Of a stretch of DNA of 64,000 nucleotides, positions 39,093 through 49,875 are shown piece by piece. The notes under the pieces are model-generated. The model ran no database searches, was not told the DNA's origin, and worked only from the letters and a program-made list of their open reading frames with translations. Source of the DNA: Pagrus major (taxonomy: Eukaryota > Chordata > Actinopteri > Spariformes > Sparidae). How positions within the stretch are numbered: the first letter of the stretch is position 1; each line of letters begins with the position of its first letter. The stretch covers positions 8,288,847 through 8,352,846 of the forward strand of contig NC_133223.1 in NCBI RefSeq assembly GCF_040436345.1. The letters are read 5' to 3'. The position numbers and the translations under genes are program-made.

Positions 39093-42000
39093 CCACACAC
39101 ATACTTTACCCCTACCTGAGTCATAAGTCACTGTTAGCTGTATTTCGTTGTGAATGTAGAAGGTACATTGCAGAACAGTGTGTGACTGCTACACTGTAAT
39201 GCTTTCACTACTGTACCATTAAGTCATACAATAGAGGGATGCACAATGGGTTCACAATGGGTACACACACTTAATCATTTCTGATCTCATAAATGTGTTT
39301 GTGCGTGACACATTTTGCGTCACCCACCAAAGGCACTTCAATTAGTTTACCATAATTAACGTGTGAGGAACAAGCAGAACAGGTACAGCGTCGTGTGTGA
39401 CGGAGCACCTCCGAGCCACATGGTAGCAATGCATTCCACATGGTCATATTGTCACAACAACTACGGTTATGTTCCGGTTGACGGCCTTTGTTGCATGTAA
39501 TACCATTTTGACATGTCACAGCAGGAAAAACACAAGTGTGAACAACAAAATTAATGATATCTATTTTTGCTGGCTCACTGAAACACTGTCATGACCTACT
39601 GGGACACTTGAACAGAGCACAGCCTTTCCTACTATGACAAGTCAGAAGACCGATTGTATTACAGAGGCTGTGTTAAAACCATCAGATCTTACATTACCAC
39701 GTTCCACCAAATGACACGCAACTCCAATGGGGGTTTCCTTTTCATGACCATTTTGCTCCAAATGTAATTAACCGCAACCCACTGTAGCCACCTCATGACA
39801 GGCAAAGAGTCCTTCACTAATCATCCAGAACCACCTATTTTAGAAGGAGGCAAAGTTTCACTGTATGTTGTCTGTTGTTACTGGGCACTCGTTTGAATAA
39901 ACACGTCAGCAACACCAGCCGACTAATTAAGTGAATAAACCTCATTATTTCACTAATGTGTTTCCAGTGTCTCTACACCTTCTACAAGAAGGCAGATTCT
40001 TTGTCAGTTTGGTGGTGGTCATCTGTTTATGTACACAAAAACAGAAGTGAAGCTTTGTCAGCTGCGTAAACAAGTTTATAAGTGTCACTTCAAATTACAC
40101 CCTAAAACTATTACAACAGTAATCCAAAAAAGATCAAAACCTCAAATGTGACCAGAAGTTCAACATAAGGTTTATAGTCTGAGAGTGGCCTTGTGATCCT
40201 TACATAAAGGGGACCCTCCCTCAGCCCTCCAAACCCACACAAACAGAAAATGGTCCTTGAGTCAGGGCCAGCGTTGGAAAACAGAGCAGCTGAGAAAGCG
40301 GCTGGTTGCCTCCAGTGATTACAGTGGAGAAAAGACCCCACCCACCATGCCGCTTTGCTCAGATAACGGGCCCGTTGTTGGACGCAGGACCCAAACAAAG
40401 ACGACCCTGTCCCTCTCCTCTTGCTCACCCTACTCTCTGTCTCTGTAGCAGAGCTTTGATTTCCTCCGTGGTCGGCCAACAGGTATCTCTAACCCAAAGA
40501 TACCTGAACCACTCCCTCTGTCTGTCCTTCCATCCATCCATCCATCCATCCCTCCCTCCATCCTCAGCCCCTCTCCTCACTGTACTGCCTACATAATCCT
40601 GAGGACACACAATTGGCTGATTAGTGAAACTTTATATGGTGGGACTAGTCTGATTGGATCAAAGGGAATTTAACTGGTCCAAACCCTGGAGGTAAACAGC
40701 CATGACTTTGTTGCACTGCCAGGCAAAATATATTCTTACATGTTGAGACTAAATGTTGAGCTGCAGTTTTAGCCAGAACAGGAGTTGTGTTTGTTTGTTT
40801 GTTGGTAGCCACGAAATCTGCCACCCAGCAACGCAGGGTGCTCTTGACAGCTGCCCTTGTTAGCTTAGATAAAGAAAGTACTTGTCTTTAAAGTTGCTCC
40901 AGGGAGATCTAGTCATACATGATGCATACAAGATTTTCACCTTCTTGTACAAAATACAAAGGGAGATTCAAGTAAATCGACTCAGTGAAATGAGTCAACA
41001 GGCCTGCTTCTAACTCTTCCTGTCTTACTCCATCAGGATGGCATTATCTCTGTCAAGGACATCGACCTGGTGATGTCAGAGGGGCTAGGAATGCGTTACG
41101 CCTTCATAGGTCCAATGGAAACCATGCACCTAAATGCACCTGAAGGTAATGTTGGACTTTTTGCTCACATAAACAGAGGCCAACATACAACGTGGAGCTT
41201 TGGTGTTGAGCAATTTCTACTTTTTTGAGTGACAGAAAGGTAAAGAGAAAGAAAGAAATGAGAATTTCAAGATACTTACAAGGAATTTATGTAGTCGTTG
41301 TTCAGTAGTATAAGTTTAACTTAAATGAAGAATATAAATGCTTATAATTTGAGGTACAATGTGATTTTAACTGAAATATCTTGAAGGAACAGTTCACCCG
41401 AAAATTTAAATTCAGTTATTATCTCCTCACCACCGTGCTGATGGAATTCAGGTGAAGTTTCGTAGTCCGCAAAACATTTCTGGAGCTTCACAGCAAAACA
41501 GTGTCGCAGCATTCTCCTTAACAAGTGAAGTAGCTGGGGACTTGTTTTAAAATAGTATAATCAACCAAAAAATAATTAAAATGGCTCCATACAGCTCGTC
41601 CAGTATAATACACGTCTCTGGAAGCCCTGAGATCCCAAATTGATCTTGTTATTTACACCATTTTTCAAGCTGAAATCTTCCCAGTAGGTGTTAAGCCAGA
41701 AGCATTAAATAACGTCTTCAAATCAATTTAGGATCGCCGGACGACTTGGATTATGCTGGACGAGCTGTATGGAGTATTGTCATTGTCAGTCCCCAGCTAC
41801 TTCAGTTGTTTAGGAGAATGCTGCAACACTGTTTTGCTGTGAAGCTACAGACAAACTTCACCTGACTTTCCATCAGCATGGGGGGAGGAGATAATGACTG
41901 GATTTAATTTTTTAGGTGAACTTATCCTTAAAGACAAAAATAATGAGAGGATGGATACTTAAAATGACTGGAGATAGTATGAGTAGTATGAAAATATAAT

Positions 42001-45000
42001 TACTGTGTAACACAATTGTCCAGTTTCTATTCCAGCGCAAGGAGAACCTACAAATACTGTGACAGATGTGATTAATACTGTAGAAAATATGTACTTGAGT
42101 CAAAACATACCAATGTCCAGTTATTAGCTCAAAAGAATATTCTTATGTCAGTAGTGAGAGTAGTTCACTAACAACACCCGGCCCTTCGATGTATGGAAAA
42201 TGTGAGAGTCAACAGTGAGATAGCTCACATGTCTCAGCCCAGCATATATGTACTGTACCATACTGTGGCGTTCCTCTGTGTGTCAGAGAGAGACTGAGAG
42301 TGAAACCTCAGGGAGATGGAGAATATCAAAGGGGAGTGTGAAACGCAGAGAGTAGCCCTGACTGTGTACACACACACACACACACACACACACCGAAAAA
42401 GGACGCTCTGGCAGAACAAAGCAGTCTTTTGATGAGTACCAATGAATGCACTCACTCACACCAGTAATCCAAAACTCACAGAGCCCACATCACGGCCTTC
42501 AAACCAGCTGCCAACTCTACCAGTAGTTACACTGCTGAAGCTTTCTACTGACTTTTTTTCTGTTCAGGAAACAGTAGTATGATCATGTTCTCAAAAGATT
42601 ACTAAGACCTACTCCTGATGTGACTTCCCGTCCTTAAATCATTCCAATCAGATACCGCAGCACTCCGGCTCGGTCTCTGTCTCTCTGTCTGCTCAGCCTG
42701 AATGGCTTGGCTTTGTTGACCATGTACCTGTACAGGAGTGCTTTATCCTTTAAAGGAATAATGATCCTTCTAAAAAGCCTTCTGCCTGTAGTCTTGAAGA
42801 CATTATTAAAAGTCAGTGTGTTCAGCTCTCAGTACTTTTGTAGCTTCTAACTGAATCTCTTTCATTTCTCTCGCCCTGTTTGTACTTTCAAACATCTGCT
42901 GTGTTTTACTGTTTTGTCGTGGTGTTTGTAACTGAATTAGTGGAGACAAGTTGTTAGCGGTGATTCTTCGATAGTACTGCGGGGATTGGGACAAGAGCGT
43001 CATCGGTTTAATACACAGCTTCAAGCAGGTAGCCCAGTTGTGGTGGAAATGCAAAACCCCGGCCGCACAGAGTGAAACCGAGTAGAGCCGGGCCAGCAGA
43101 TGCGATGGAAAAAGGGCACAAGTGTGCAAGTTCATTTCGAAATGTTTGGAAAACGTTGATAATGTTACTTTCACACTGTAGTAGTGAGTGGTGTGTGGAC
43201 AGAGGAGAAGATTCTCTGGACATTTGTTGACACTTTTTTGCAGTCAAACTGGGTGACCTTTGGAAACCATTGTATCCACTGTAACTCCAAGCTGATTACA
43301 GATGCTGTCCTTGACAAAGAAGTGAGCTTCAAAGTTTTCACAGCCACCTTTCAAGTCTTTTTAACTCAAAGCTTTTACCAAAAAAAACATTGACGTGCTT
43401 ATCTGGTTCCTGACTGGTAATGTTGCATTCGTCCATTCATTCCTACATTCACATTGAGAGCTACAATAACAGGTAACGTGTGTTGTTCTTCCAGAGCAAA
43501 TTGAAGTTAAGTTTTCAAAGTCTTGTGTAATGCAACATGGTCAAAGAGGTGAAAGGCCAATGAAAATAAACCCATTTTCAGTTTTAACCTGTCAAAGATG
43601 AAATGTGCCTCCCACACAAAGTCTGTGTTTGGTTGAAGGTAGATGGTACTTATCACACTGCTGTGTTATATACAGTAAGTTTCATGTAAACATTCAAAGT
43701 TCATTTGCAGGATAAAACATTAGATACTGAATGGATTTCCAAACTTCAGATTTATTTTTTTAATTTAAAGTTCTAGCCACTTACTGTAGTCGTCACATAT
43801 TTTGTTTTAAACGTCTGAATAACTATTGTGGGGAAAAAAACTAAAAGCTTTTACCAAGTTTTTTTATTGGATAATGTGTCACATTTTTATATGTTTGTAT
43901 GAAACTGTTTTAAAACCTTTTGACCTGCCTTGAATAAAGAGTTGGAGTGAAGTAGTTAGGAAACATCTTTCTTTTTATGGCTGTGTGCTGGCGATAGCCA
44001 TGGCCGGAGGCATTGTGTTTTTGGATGGTCCGCACGTACATCCCATTCTCGTGAACGCTATATCTCATGAAAGTCTGGAGGGAATTTCTTCAAATTTGGC
44101 ACAAAGGTCCACTTGGAATCAAAGATCAACTTATTGGATTTAGGTTGACCTCACAAAACACGATTTTGGGCCATAACTCAAGAATTCATTCACTAATTAT
44201 GGATAAAGTAATGAAGTGATGACATGTTATATCCAAAAGGTCAAAGGTCAGCTTCACTGTGACATCATAATGTTCTGCAAAAATTCTGGACAGACACGGA
44301 CGTGAAACACAACTTGACTGGTCAGCAGAGGTGTACATCCGCAATGCAGTAATTCTAGTTTTCACAGTGCTCCACCCTGGCTTTATATTGCTTCAGCAGT
44401 CTGCTGTCTGCTTATCACAGGAATGTCAACAAACCACTGATGGCCCCCTATATGATACGTTTTGTACACCACTGGTTTGGGACTGGTGCAGTCTCATAAC
44501 AGGCTGGACACACTGGATTCTGCATCCAAATTTAATGACACAGTCAAGTATTTGATCCACAAACATTTGGCTGCTTTGGTGCTGAAGGATGTTTATATGA
44601 ATGTGCCACTTAGCCATTTAGCAAGTAATCAACTACCAATAGCCCAGCCAGCTTCATGTTGTTGGATTTTAAAGAAGAGCAGCACTGTACCCCAGCAGTG
44701 GAACAATAATGTTTCTACAATAATTGTAATTCATCAGCAGCTGAGTGAATACAACAAGGCTCCAACAGCAGGAGTTGTAGAGCTTTTTATAGCTGTGTAG
44801 GTCACCGAGTAGAGGAAACTCAGAGCCCTCATTTATTAATCTTTAACAGATTATTTGAGCAGCGCATAAATCATTCATTAGCCAAGGTGTCCGCTGACTA
44901 CGTCACAAATAAATCATTAAATATTAATCAATGGGAGTAACGAGAGAATAACTCCAAGGACTCACACTGAAAGCAGGGGTTGGTGATATCACTTACAATG

Positions 45001-48000
45001 TATATCACTTTTTCTTTCTTTTTCTTTTTTTCTATTATGTCACCGTAAAAGGGATACTCCACTCAAACATGATTCTACCTCTTTCACTCCATTTGGCCAT
45101 GTACAGTAAGGGAACATATCTTAAGCAAGAAAAAAAAAATTAAAACAAAAAATAAGGGTTTCTTGGCTTCAGATTGGAATAAAAATTAGGTATAGGTCTA
45201 CATGTGTTTTAGGAGGAGTAGCCTGCCTGATAGTGCAGGTTAATTAGTAAATGTAATGTGATTCATTCTCAGAGTTGGACAGCAGGGTAGGTTTAGGCAA
45301 CAGCAACTCATCCTAGTGAAGATCACAGAGTTTTAAAGTGCATCCTGCTTTTACTCTGCTGGCCCTCATTGAGTAAGTAGTCTGAAGTAAAATACTTTGA
45401 CTTTACTTTCTATCATAAGTCAATTTCATCCACTTGGGCTTCACTTCCTCTGACGGTGGCAGTAGATGAAGACCTTCCACATATTTGTGTTACTGAAGTT
45501 GGCATTAGCAAGGAAAACAGTAGTTAGTGGATGTAACTTTAGTTCTATGAGTTCATGTTTTGCCCTCTAGCTGCATATTGTCGCAGCCACAGTAGAGCAC
45601 ATATTATTTGATAGGCTAAAACACTTAAGACGGTATTGCTAAACCCATGTTGTGGCCGAGCAAGACACAGTATACCACCCACCCCTAACTGAAAGTTAAA
45701 CTAAGACAGAAAGAGCCATAAAGAAGGACCTGAGAGTTATTTACAAGGTGTTCAACGTGCAGACTGAGCAGGCAGGAGTTTTCTCATTTCTGAATTGCTG
45801 AAAAAACCTGAAACTGCTTGTAGTTTTTATCTGTGGTTCCCTGTGGAGTCAACAAATTAAAAAGATTGAGGCTTATCTAAAAATTGCATTATAGAAAGCT
45901 AGCTCACATTTATTTAAGCTAAATGATACCTTTGTTGTTGTAGTTGTTCTTACGGCTGTAACCATTGAAACGTTTGTAGTGTAATGCTGTGTCTTTCAGT
46001 CAATATCCAGTGTGCTTTACTTTTAATCGTTTGTTTACTGTACAAGAAGTCCCTTTAAATGTGCTTTGGACACAATTATATTTTTATTTTATTAATTATA
46101 TTTTATTTATATTGCCCATGTTCTCATTCCTGGCCTTCCTCCTCTGATCACCTTTCCTCTTTCAGGTTTAGAAGACTATATGAAACGTTATGGTGAGGGC
46201 ATAACAAGGGTCCTGAACTCCTTTGGACCTGTACCAGACTTCTTGGGCGAGGGGGCCAAGAGCATCTATAATGTAAGTGTGATGGCAGCAAATGACACTG
46301 AGCCCCACATTCGCTTATGGTACCTCACGATGTACTGTGTAAATGTAAAATGTAAAAGTATTTAAAAAATATTTCTTCGAAATGATTCAGTCGAATGAAC
46401 AGAATATTTGTTGATGGTGTCTTTAGTTCTGCATGACTGAAAGTCAAGAAGTCCTTCTCACCCGGCACTAAATAGCTCTCTCCTAAGTGGGCGTTACTTA
46501 GTCACATGCTGTCACAGGCTGGTAAAATGTTAGCCACAGAAGGTCATCATGTGAGGAGACCCTGGGCCAGTGCAATAAATACTTTAAGGTAAACTAGTTT
46601 CAGGAGCAACAGCAGTTTTCTTCAACCCAGTACATGAGTTTGTAGTTCTTCAGAAAGGCCTTTTCTCAGTTAGGACATTCCCTTTAAATAATGCTGTTGC
46701 AAGTTGACCAAATCAGTCTCATTTACACAGTGTCCTGATTCGTATTCAACAGTTACATAGATTAACACTCAGAAATATCTACTGTGTCTAAAGTATGAAG
46801 ACAGCAATGAAGACAAGAACAAAATCCCACAACATTAACGTCGGCCTTCCTAGGTTTTTAAAGGAATACTCTAATGAAAACCTGTCAAATACCCCTTCTA
46901 GCTTTCCTGTAAACTCAAACCACTACTGTTACATAATTTGTCTGCATCACCTGCAGTCTTGCCTTTAGCTCTAGACTCATCTCAGCTGCTAACACAAGAG
47001 GAGTCGCGCTAGAGAAGATTCTACCAGTTTGAAACGTCAATTTGTCCTCACACTGCAGTCTTTGTCACAGCTTACTTTACTCTTGGCCTGTACACTATCC
47101 CTCCCATCTCCATTCCCACTGTGGAGGCAACGCAACCAACATGTACCAAGGATGAGAACCCTCAGCATGACTAACTGTGTTTACCAGAACACATGACAAA
47201 TCCAGTGAGAATGTGGGAATCAGACATTGAGTCTTCGTGCCACCTGTGTTAGAGCTCGCTTACACCAAACATATGTTATCCAGTGTGACAATCGATGCAT
47301 TTACAGCTACAAGTAGTGGCTCCCTATGTTTTCACAAACAAACATAATATTACATAATACATAATATTATTCAAACCAAGGGCCGTTCTAGGATCAGACC
47401 TTTAGGGGTGCTGTATATCAGTCTAGGCTTGGGCGATATCCAAACTTTATATCATGATACTGTCCCGCCCAAATATCACGATACGCGATATTATTATCGC
47501 TGTGGTGGGGGGTCAGGTTTTTCCTACAATATATAATTATAGTATTTTATTTTATGTGGATTAGTAGTATGAATAAATAAAGGACTGACAGGTTGATATG
47601 CTGTTCACTTCTTTACGTCTCCTTTGCAGAAACACATATAATGCGTTTAAGTAACAAAATAATATTAAACAGGTTAGATATACAGTAAATGTAATAGTAT
47701 AATATATTAAGTGCAGCTAGTCTGTAACTGGTTCCCTTCCCTCTAAACTCTAGGGTCAGGAAAAATTATAAGGAAAATAATTGATAATCATTTTTATTTT
47801 TTAGGGGTGCTGAGAGGAAATGTTGGTGTGCTTGAGCACCCCTAAAAAGGGTCTAAAATCACCTATGACTCAAACACAAAACATGCAAGGATCAGTTTCT
47901 AGTGAAAAAGAAAAACAGAAATGAACTGTATTTATTTTATTATAATCATAGTGCTAGAAAAATAATTGATTCTCCAGTATGTCTGTCAGAGGGTGGTCCT

Positions 48001-48179
48001 GTCCCCTCAAAGCCTTCTAATCTTTGCTCTGACAATCTGCTTTTTCTCACATGTTTCCTTCCTGATGTCCACAGGAGATGCGTGAGCTGATTCCCAGCGA
48101 CCAGCAGCATCTGACAGCCAGGATTCAGAGGAGGGACCAGCTCCTCATGAGTCTAGCCAAACTGAAGAAGGAGCACTAA
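15206..48179 (+). CDS. cryl1: cryl1, lambda-crystallin / L-gulonate 3-dehydrogenase (complete, 9 exons)
   Basis: CRYL1 is a cytosolic NAD-dependent L-gulonate 3-dehydrogenase of the 3-hydroxyacyl-CoA dehydrogenase fold, acting in the uronate cycle; it was first found as a rabbit lens crystallin. Exons: 15206-15231, 16068-16175, 18055-18181, 21389-21550, 24126-24221, 24732-24830, 41037-41145, 46166-46272 and 48075-48179 (TAA at 48177-48179). The joined frame is 939 bases, 312 residues plus stop, against 319 in human. The Rossmann motif GSGLIG is at residues 8-13, split by intron 1. [20 protein letters not shown] (from residue 139) carries the family catalytic-region histidine (H140). [20 protein letters not shown] is strongly conserved. 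Intron 6 is 16.2 kb and full of transposon remains. The human protein has about six more N-terminal residues. Confidence 0.96.
16297..16615 (+). repeat. dispersed teleost repeat, copy 1
   Basis: The segment with tttcccaaagtccaagatga, cctcaaatgtctt and ttcagtttactgtcatagag recurs at about 49876-50195, in the same orientation and with the same order of phrases. It has no coding capacity. The two copies are enough to call a repeat; the superfamily is unknown to me. Confidence 0.75.
16645..17026. mobile_element. non-autonomous hAT-like element in cryl1 intron 2
   Basis: The ends are taggggtgcaccgatcc and gaatcggtgcatcccta, an inverted pair. Identical 8-base direct repeats GTTTTGAT flank it at 16637-16644 and 17027-17034. 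The body is 382 bases with many ATCGG repeats and no transposase. Fragments of similar ATCGG-rich sequence occur near 53285-53345. Confidence 0.87.
17035..18054. other. remainder of cryl1 intron 2, nothing recognised
   Basis: About 1 kb between the hAT-like element and exon 3 contains only short ORFs without motifs and no clear repeat. Confidence 0.6.
18182..21388. other. cryl1 intron 3 (3.2 kb)
   Basis: This intron contains a dispersed repeat at about 20868-21060 and T-rich runs near 21118-21142. Between 18182 and 20860 I see no gene and no clearly bounded element; ORFs are short and featureless. Confidence 0.6.
20868..21060 (-). repeat. dispersed teleost repeat rich in AAGTACT phrases
   Basis: Phrases such as acttgagtaaa, aaaagtgaaagt and aagtactagtaaaagtaaa recur in inverted orientation at 53057-53590 (ttaactcaagtactttaaaa, ttacttttacttaattatg). 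It has no coding capacity. The family is unnamed here. Confidence 0.65.
21389..24830 (+). CDS. cryl1: cryl1 exons 4-6, catalytic region
   Basis: Exon 4 (21389-21550, residues 88-141) holds [19 protein letters not shown] and ends SHP, with the putative catalytic His140. Exon 5 (24126-24221, residues 142-173) continues [20 protein letters not shown], the hydroxyacyl-CoA dehydrogenase signature. Exon 6 (24732-24830, residues 174-206) holds [20 protein letters not shown], the conserved (G/A)F(V/A)xNR segment at the start of the C-terminal domain. Introns 4, 5 and 6 all have GT-AG ends. Intron 4 contains an inverted-repeat element at about 22283-23176. Confidence 0.95.
22283..23176. mobile_element. 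inverted-repeat DNA element in cryl1 intron 4
   Basis: The left end taatggtcccatagtatgct and the reverse complement of the right end (ttaaaggtcctatattg) are related and resemble the ends of the element at 3766-4206. The interior contains a short tandem repeat near 22583-22615 (ctcaagcttagg, twice) and may include a second, unrecognised insertion between about 22489 and 23050. No intact ORF was found. Confidence 0.5.
23177..24125. other. rest of cryl1 intron 4
   Basis: Short phrases aaaggggcactatgtag (about 23574) and aaaggttcagtgtgtagg (about 23847) resemble ends of small teleost DNA elements, but I could not pair them. No coding exon was seen before exon 5. Confidence 0.45.
24882..26576. 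mobile_element. DNA transposon remnant with TIRs, host of a nested hAT-like element
   Basis: The left end gggtcattccataccaactc and the reverse complement of the right end (gggtcattctatgccaactc) are inverted repeats of at least 20 bases with two mismatches. Both sides carry TATT, a possible 4-base target duplication. The body (about 980 bases without the nested insertion) has no intact ORF. A second copy of its central part lies at about 50970-51396. It starts 51 bases after cryl1 exon 6. Confidence 0.75.
25414..26117. mobile_element. non-autonomous hAT-like element nested in the TIR element
   Basis: The ends are tagggttgggtgatgtcggc and attcatcggcccaatccta, inverted. The 8-base direct repeat GGACCAAG is identical at 25406-25413 and 26118-26125. 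The related copy at 51173-51188 reads ggaccaaataac with no insert, the expected empty site. The 704-base body carries no transposase. Confidence 0.88.
28456..29166. mobile_element. non-autonomous hAT-like element in cryl1 intron 6
   Basis: The ends are taggcctgtcacgataa and ttatcgtgacaggccta, a perfect 17-base inverted repeat. Flanks are AGTGTGCG (28448-28455) and AGTGTGCA (29167-29174), an 8-base target duplication with one mismatch. The 711-base body contains many cgataa/ttatcg motifs and a GC-rich middle (about 28610-28760), but no transposase. Confidence 0.87.
31036..31096. repeat. (AC)n microsatellite with ACACGC variants
   Basis: About 30 AC units are interrupted by regularly spaced G, giving several cacacg hexamers. 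Confidence 0.95.
31293..31332. repeat. (TC)20 microsatellite
   Basis: Twenty uninterrupted TC units in cryl1 intron 6. Confidence 0.96.
32882..33130 (+). repeat. dispersed teleost repeat (catggtcctcagaggatgaa type)
   Basis: The order of phrases (gacaactatttaatggattt, catggtcctcagaggatgaa, ggtgatcttctgtcttttcc, gccaccatgatgttg) is one I recall from abundant non-coding repeats in fish genomes. No second copy in the window confirms it. Confidence 0.5.
33181..33480 (+). mobile_element. short DNA element related to 10239-10603
   Basis: The left end aaaggtgcgatatgtaagac and the core gttagcatgctaaccagctagc match the element at 10239-10603, with the core in inverse orientation. The right end is less clear. 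No ORF. Confidence 0.55.
34328..34519 (+). mobile_element. tRNA-derived SINE with 15-base target duplication
   Basis: The 5' part carries a tRNA-like A box (tagctcagttggtagagc, about 34340) and a B box (gggttcaactc, about 34402), the internal RNA polymerase III promoter. A non-tRNA tail ending in an A-rich run follows. The direct repeat AGAAAGGTGCAGAAT is identical at 34313-34327 and 34520-34534, showing insertion by LINE machinery. A degraded relative lies at 54035-54235. It is not a functional tRNA gene: the cloverleaf 3' half is absent. Confidence 0.9.
36781..37942. mobile_element. rearranged Tc1/mariner-like element, fold-back structure
   Basis: Both ends carry cactgaacaaaaatataaac as an inverted repeat next to TA, the Tc1/mariner target. 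The inverted arms extend far inward. Inside are three further copies of a subterminal block containing gtgtgccttag and aaaaggccactctgaaatg (about 36888, 37041 and 37216), plus its inverse at about 37672. Piece order: a reversed piece of the 3' transposase region (37084-37190), a reversed 5' transposase piece (about 37265-37430), then a forward C-terminal piece (37455-37606). The copy is non-autonomous and scrambled. Confidence 0.85.
37455..37606 (+). pseudogene. C-terminal fragment of a Tc1-like transposase, broken
   Basis: In pieces of the plus frames one can read [20 protein letters not shown] and ANGGHTRY, which fit the C-terminus of Tc1-like transposases. An extra C in the run near 37481 shifts the frame, and a CGA-to-TGA type change gives a stop after the NSM residues (about 37579). 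The DDE catalytic region is missing. It is a dead remnant inside the fold-back element. Confidence 0.7.
39043..39091. repeat. (AC)n microsatellite
   Basis: About 24 uninterrupted AC units in cryl1 intron 6. Confidence 0.96.
41037..48179 (+). CDS. cryl1: cryl1 exons 7-9, C-terminal helical domain
   Basis: Exon 7 (41037-41145, residues 207-242 plus one base) encodes [20 protein letters not shown] and then [14 protein letters not shown]. Exon 8 (46166-46272, residues 244-278) encodes [20 protein letters not shown]. Exon 9 (48075-48179) encodes the last 34 residues ([20 protein letters not shown], then SLAKLKKEH) and the TAA stop. Exon 7 lies 16.2 kb from exon 6, 5.0 kb from exon 8. All sites are canonical GT-AG. 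Confidence 0.95.
41382..41933. mobile_element. fold-back (palindromic) MITE-like element
   Basis: The left end aaggaacagttcacc and the right end ggtgaacttatcctt are inverted repeats. The arms continue: gtgaagtagctggggact on the left mirrors agtccccagctacttcag on the right, and cttcacagcaaaacagtgt mirrors acactgttttgctgtgaag. There is no ORF. About 550 bases in all. Confidence 0.8.
42368..42393. repeat. (AC)n microsatellite, short
   Basis: Thirteen AC units. Confidence 0.9.
44003..44310 (+). repeat. dispersed teleost repeat (tctggagggaatttcttcaa type)
   Basis: Phrases such as aatttcttcaaatttggcac, aaaggtccacttggaatcaa and ttgggccataactcaagaat belong to a very common non-coding fish repeat as I recall it. 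There is no second copy here for comparison. Confidence 0.55.
46273..48074. other. cryl1 intron 8 (1.8 kb)
   Basis: Near 47397-47850 lies a repeat with inverted ends (ttaggggtgct and agcacccctaa), into which a left hAT-like end (taggcttgggcgatatcc, about 47431) seems to have inserted; its right end was not found. The rest shows nothing. Confidence 0.5.
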
Positions 48180-49400
48180 GGCCTCATTCAGACCAAATCA
48201 GGGGTAGCGGCAAAAATGCCAGTCCTCCTGTTCATTTTGAGTGTGTGAAGTGCATTTAGTCCGCAGCGAATGAGGAGAAAAGATGCTTCACCTTTGCAGC
48301 CAAAAAATTCCACTGAATCGACTTTTGGATTAACATAACCTGATGTCACGCTGCAGTGGCCAATCACATAAGCCGGCGATTAAGACCAGCTGTTCAACAA
48401 GCCTTTTACACTATATTTATAAAATGACTATAAATATAGGCTACTACTATAATAATTAGATGTTTTCTTATTAGTTGAAGCTCTTTGGAAAAGTAGTTGC
48501 TCCTAAGCAGAGATCCTGAATCTGGCACTATTCAGGCAGATTCGTGAACCACATTATGATAATAGGTGTGTACTCCTAACACAGCCACACAACCCTGGGT
48601 TAATCGCCACAACGCCTGATTTGGTCTGAATACAAGGTCCAAAAGTGAAGAACACATTTTGTCTGATTATGACTGCTGCCAGACAATAGGAATCTTATTT
48701 CTTGATTATCTGTATGACCCCTGCAAGAGGTTTTCTGATCCCTCTTAGATTATAAATTGTAATGACGCCAAATGCGCATTGCTGACTTTGAAAACTTTGA
48801 ATAATGTCCAGAATATCTAAAAACAGTGAAATAATGTAGGGTTTGTTGAAAAGCTAAGGCCAAACTGAATTAGTGGCGTTAATTTATTTGAATTCTCGTC
48901 TGAAGAGAATTAAGCTTCCTAATAGTTGGGTGAGAATAAAGCATTAAAAATAGAATATAAGCTTTGTTGAACATACTGTATGTTGTGAATGCCTCCTGCC
49001 TTCACAACCAAAGACTCTGACAGATAAGATTTCAGCAGACAGACACATCATTTGATAAAGATTTCAATAATAACAATGATATTTCGGTTGGGACGAAAAG
49101 TTTGGTCGGAGCAATAATGAACATTTGTGCTCTCAAAGTTTCTATTTTGGATAGTTGTAGCACATTATACACCAACATTATGAAAGAACTGAGGTTTGCA
49201 AATTAAGAGGAAGGGGGATCAATTTCAATAAAATCATTTTCCAAATCTGCAGTATTTGTTATTTTTGTGTGCAGTTTGATCTCAAGCTTACATTGTGGTA
49301 ATTGAGAGACTGAATTTAAGACGATCATGTCACTAGGTGCTAGAGACCACATAATGGTGAAATTGTGTTTTGATCAATAAAAATAATGGATCACACGTTT
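48180..49400 (+). other. cryl1 3' UTR and flank with candidate poly(A) signals
   Basis: After the TAA at 48177-48179, AATAAA hexamers on the plus strand occur at 48935-48940, 49227-49232 and about 49376-49381. Which one is used cannot be decided from sequence. No ORF of interest lies here. Confidence 0.55.
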
Positions 49401-49875
49401 ATGTCCATGTCCTCCCACCCCACAATTTTTATTAATGATAAACAATGATAGAGGGGGCATGTAAGGAGGATCTAAGTTTAATTTTAGTCAAATAAATGCC
49501 CACAGTGCCACTGACTTAATAGAAGGAAAATAAAAGTATGAAATCACATATTAGATGAGAACTGAAGTGGCCTCTCTTCCCCCCCATCGGAACAAATCGA
49601 TGATGTTTATAGCATTAGTTGCTACAGATAGAGTCCTGGGTCCCATGAAACAATGAATGGGAACATGTCACGAGTGCTTCTTTAGGCCAGCTTTGACATT
49701 TCTGCTCTGATCATGTTGCAGATGTCATTTCACAGTGATTTTAAGTCAGCGTGACCATCACATGTGTCAAGTTGTCACCACCAAAGCAAAAATGTGTATA
49801 AAGTATTGATAAATACACAAGTATGTGTACAGTATGTGCATATACTGTATATAAAGTTTATACTGTATAAATAAG

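Larger units (their letters stand above)
24831..41036. other. cryl1 intron 6 (16.2 kb), transposon-rich, no gene found
   Basis: This intron holds the TIR element with nested hAT (24882-26576), a second hAT-like element (28456-29166), microsatellites (31036-31096, 31293-31332, 39043-39091), two dispersed repeats (32882-33130, 33181-33480), a SINE (34328-34519) and a Tc1/mariner-like fold-back (36781-37942). The stretches 26577-28455, 29167-31035, 34535-36780 and 37943-41036 show no credible exon or bounded element. ORFs there are under 130 codons and without motifs. Confidence 0.75.
41146..46165. other. cryl1 intron 7 (5.0 kb)
   Basis: The intron contains a fold-back element (41382-41933), an AC microsatellite (42368-42393) and a dispersed repeat (44003-44310). 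The stretches 42400-44000 and 44320-46165 show nothing I can name. Confidence 0.65.

Noticed and set aside
40111..40610. Minus- and plus-strand ORFs in a GC-richer part of cryl1 intron 6
   Set aside because: Overlapping ORFs on both strands without motifs, including a (CCAT)n simple repeat near 40532-40560.
42806..43247. Overlapping minus-strand ORFs of 122 and 79 codons
   Set aside because: No family motif, no splice-site logic, located inside cryl1 intron 7; expected by chance.
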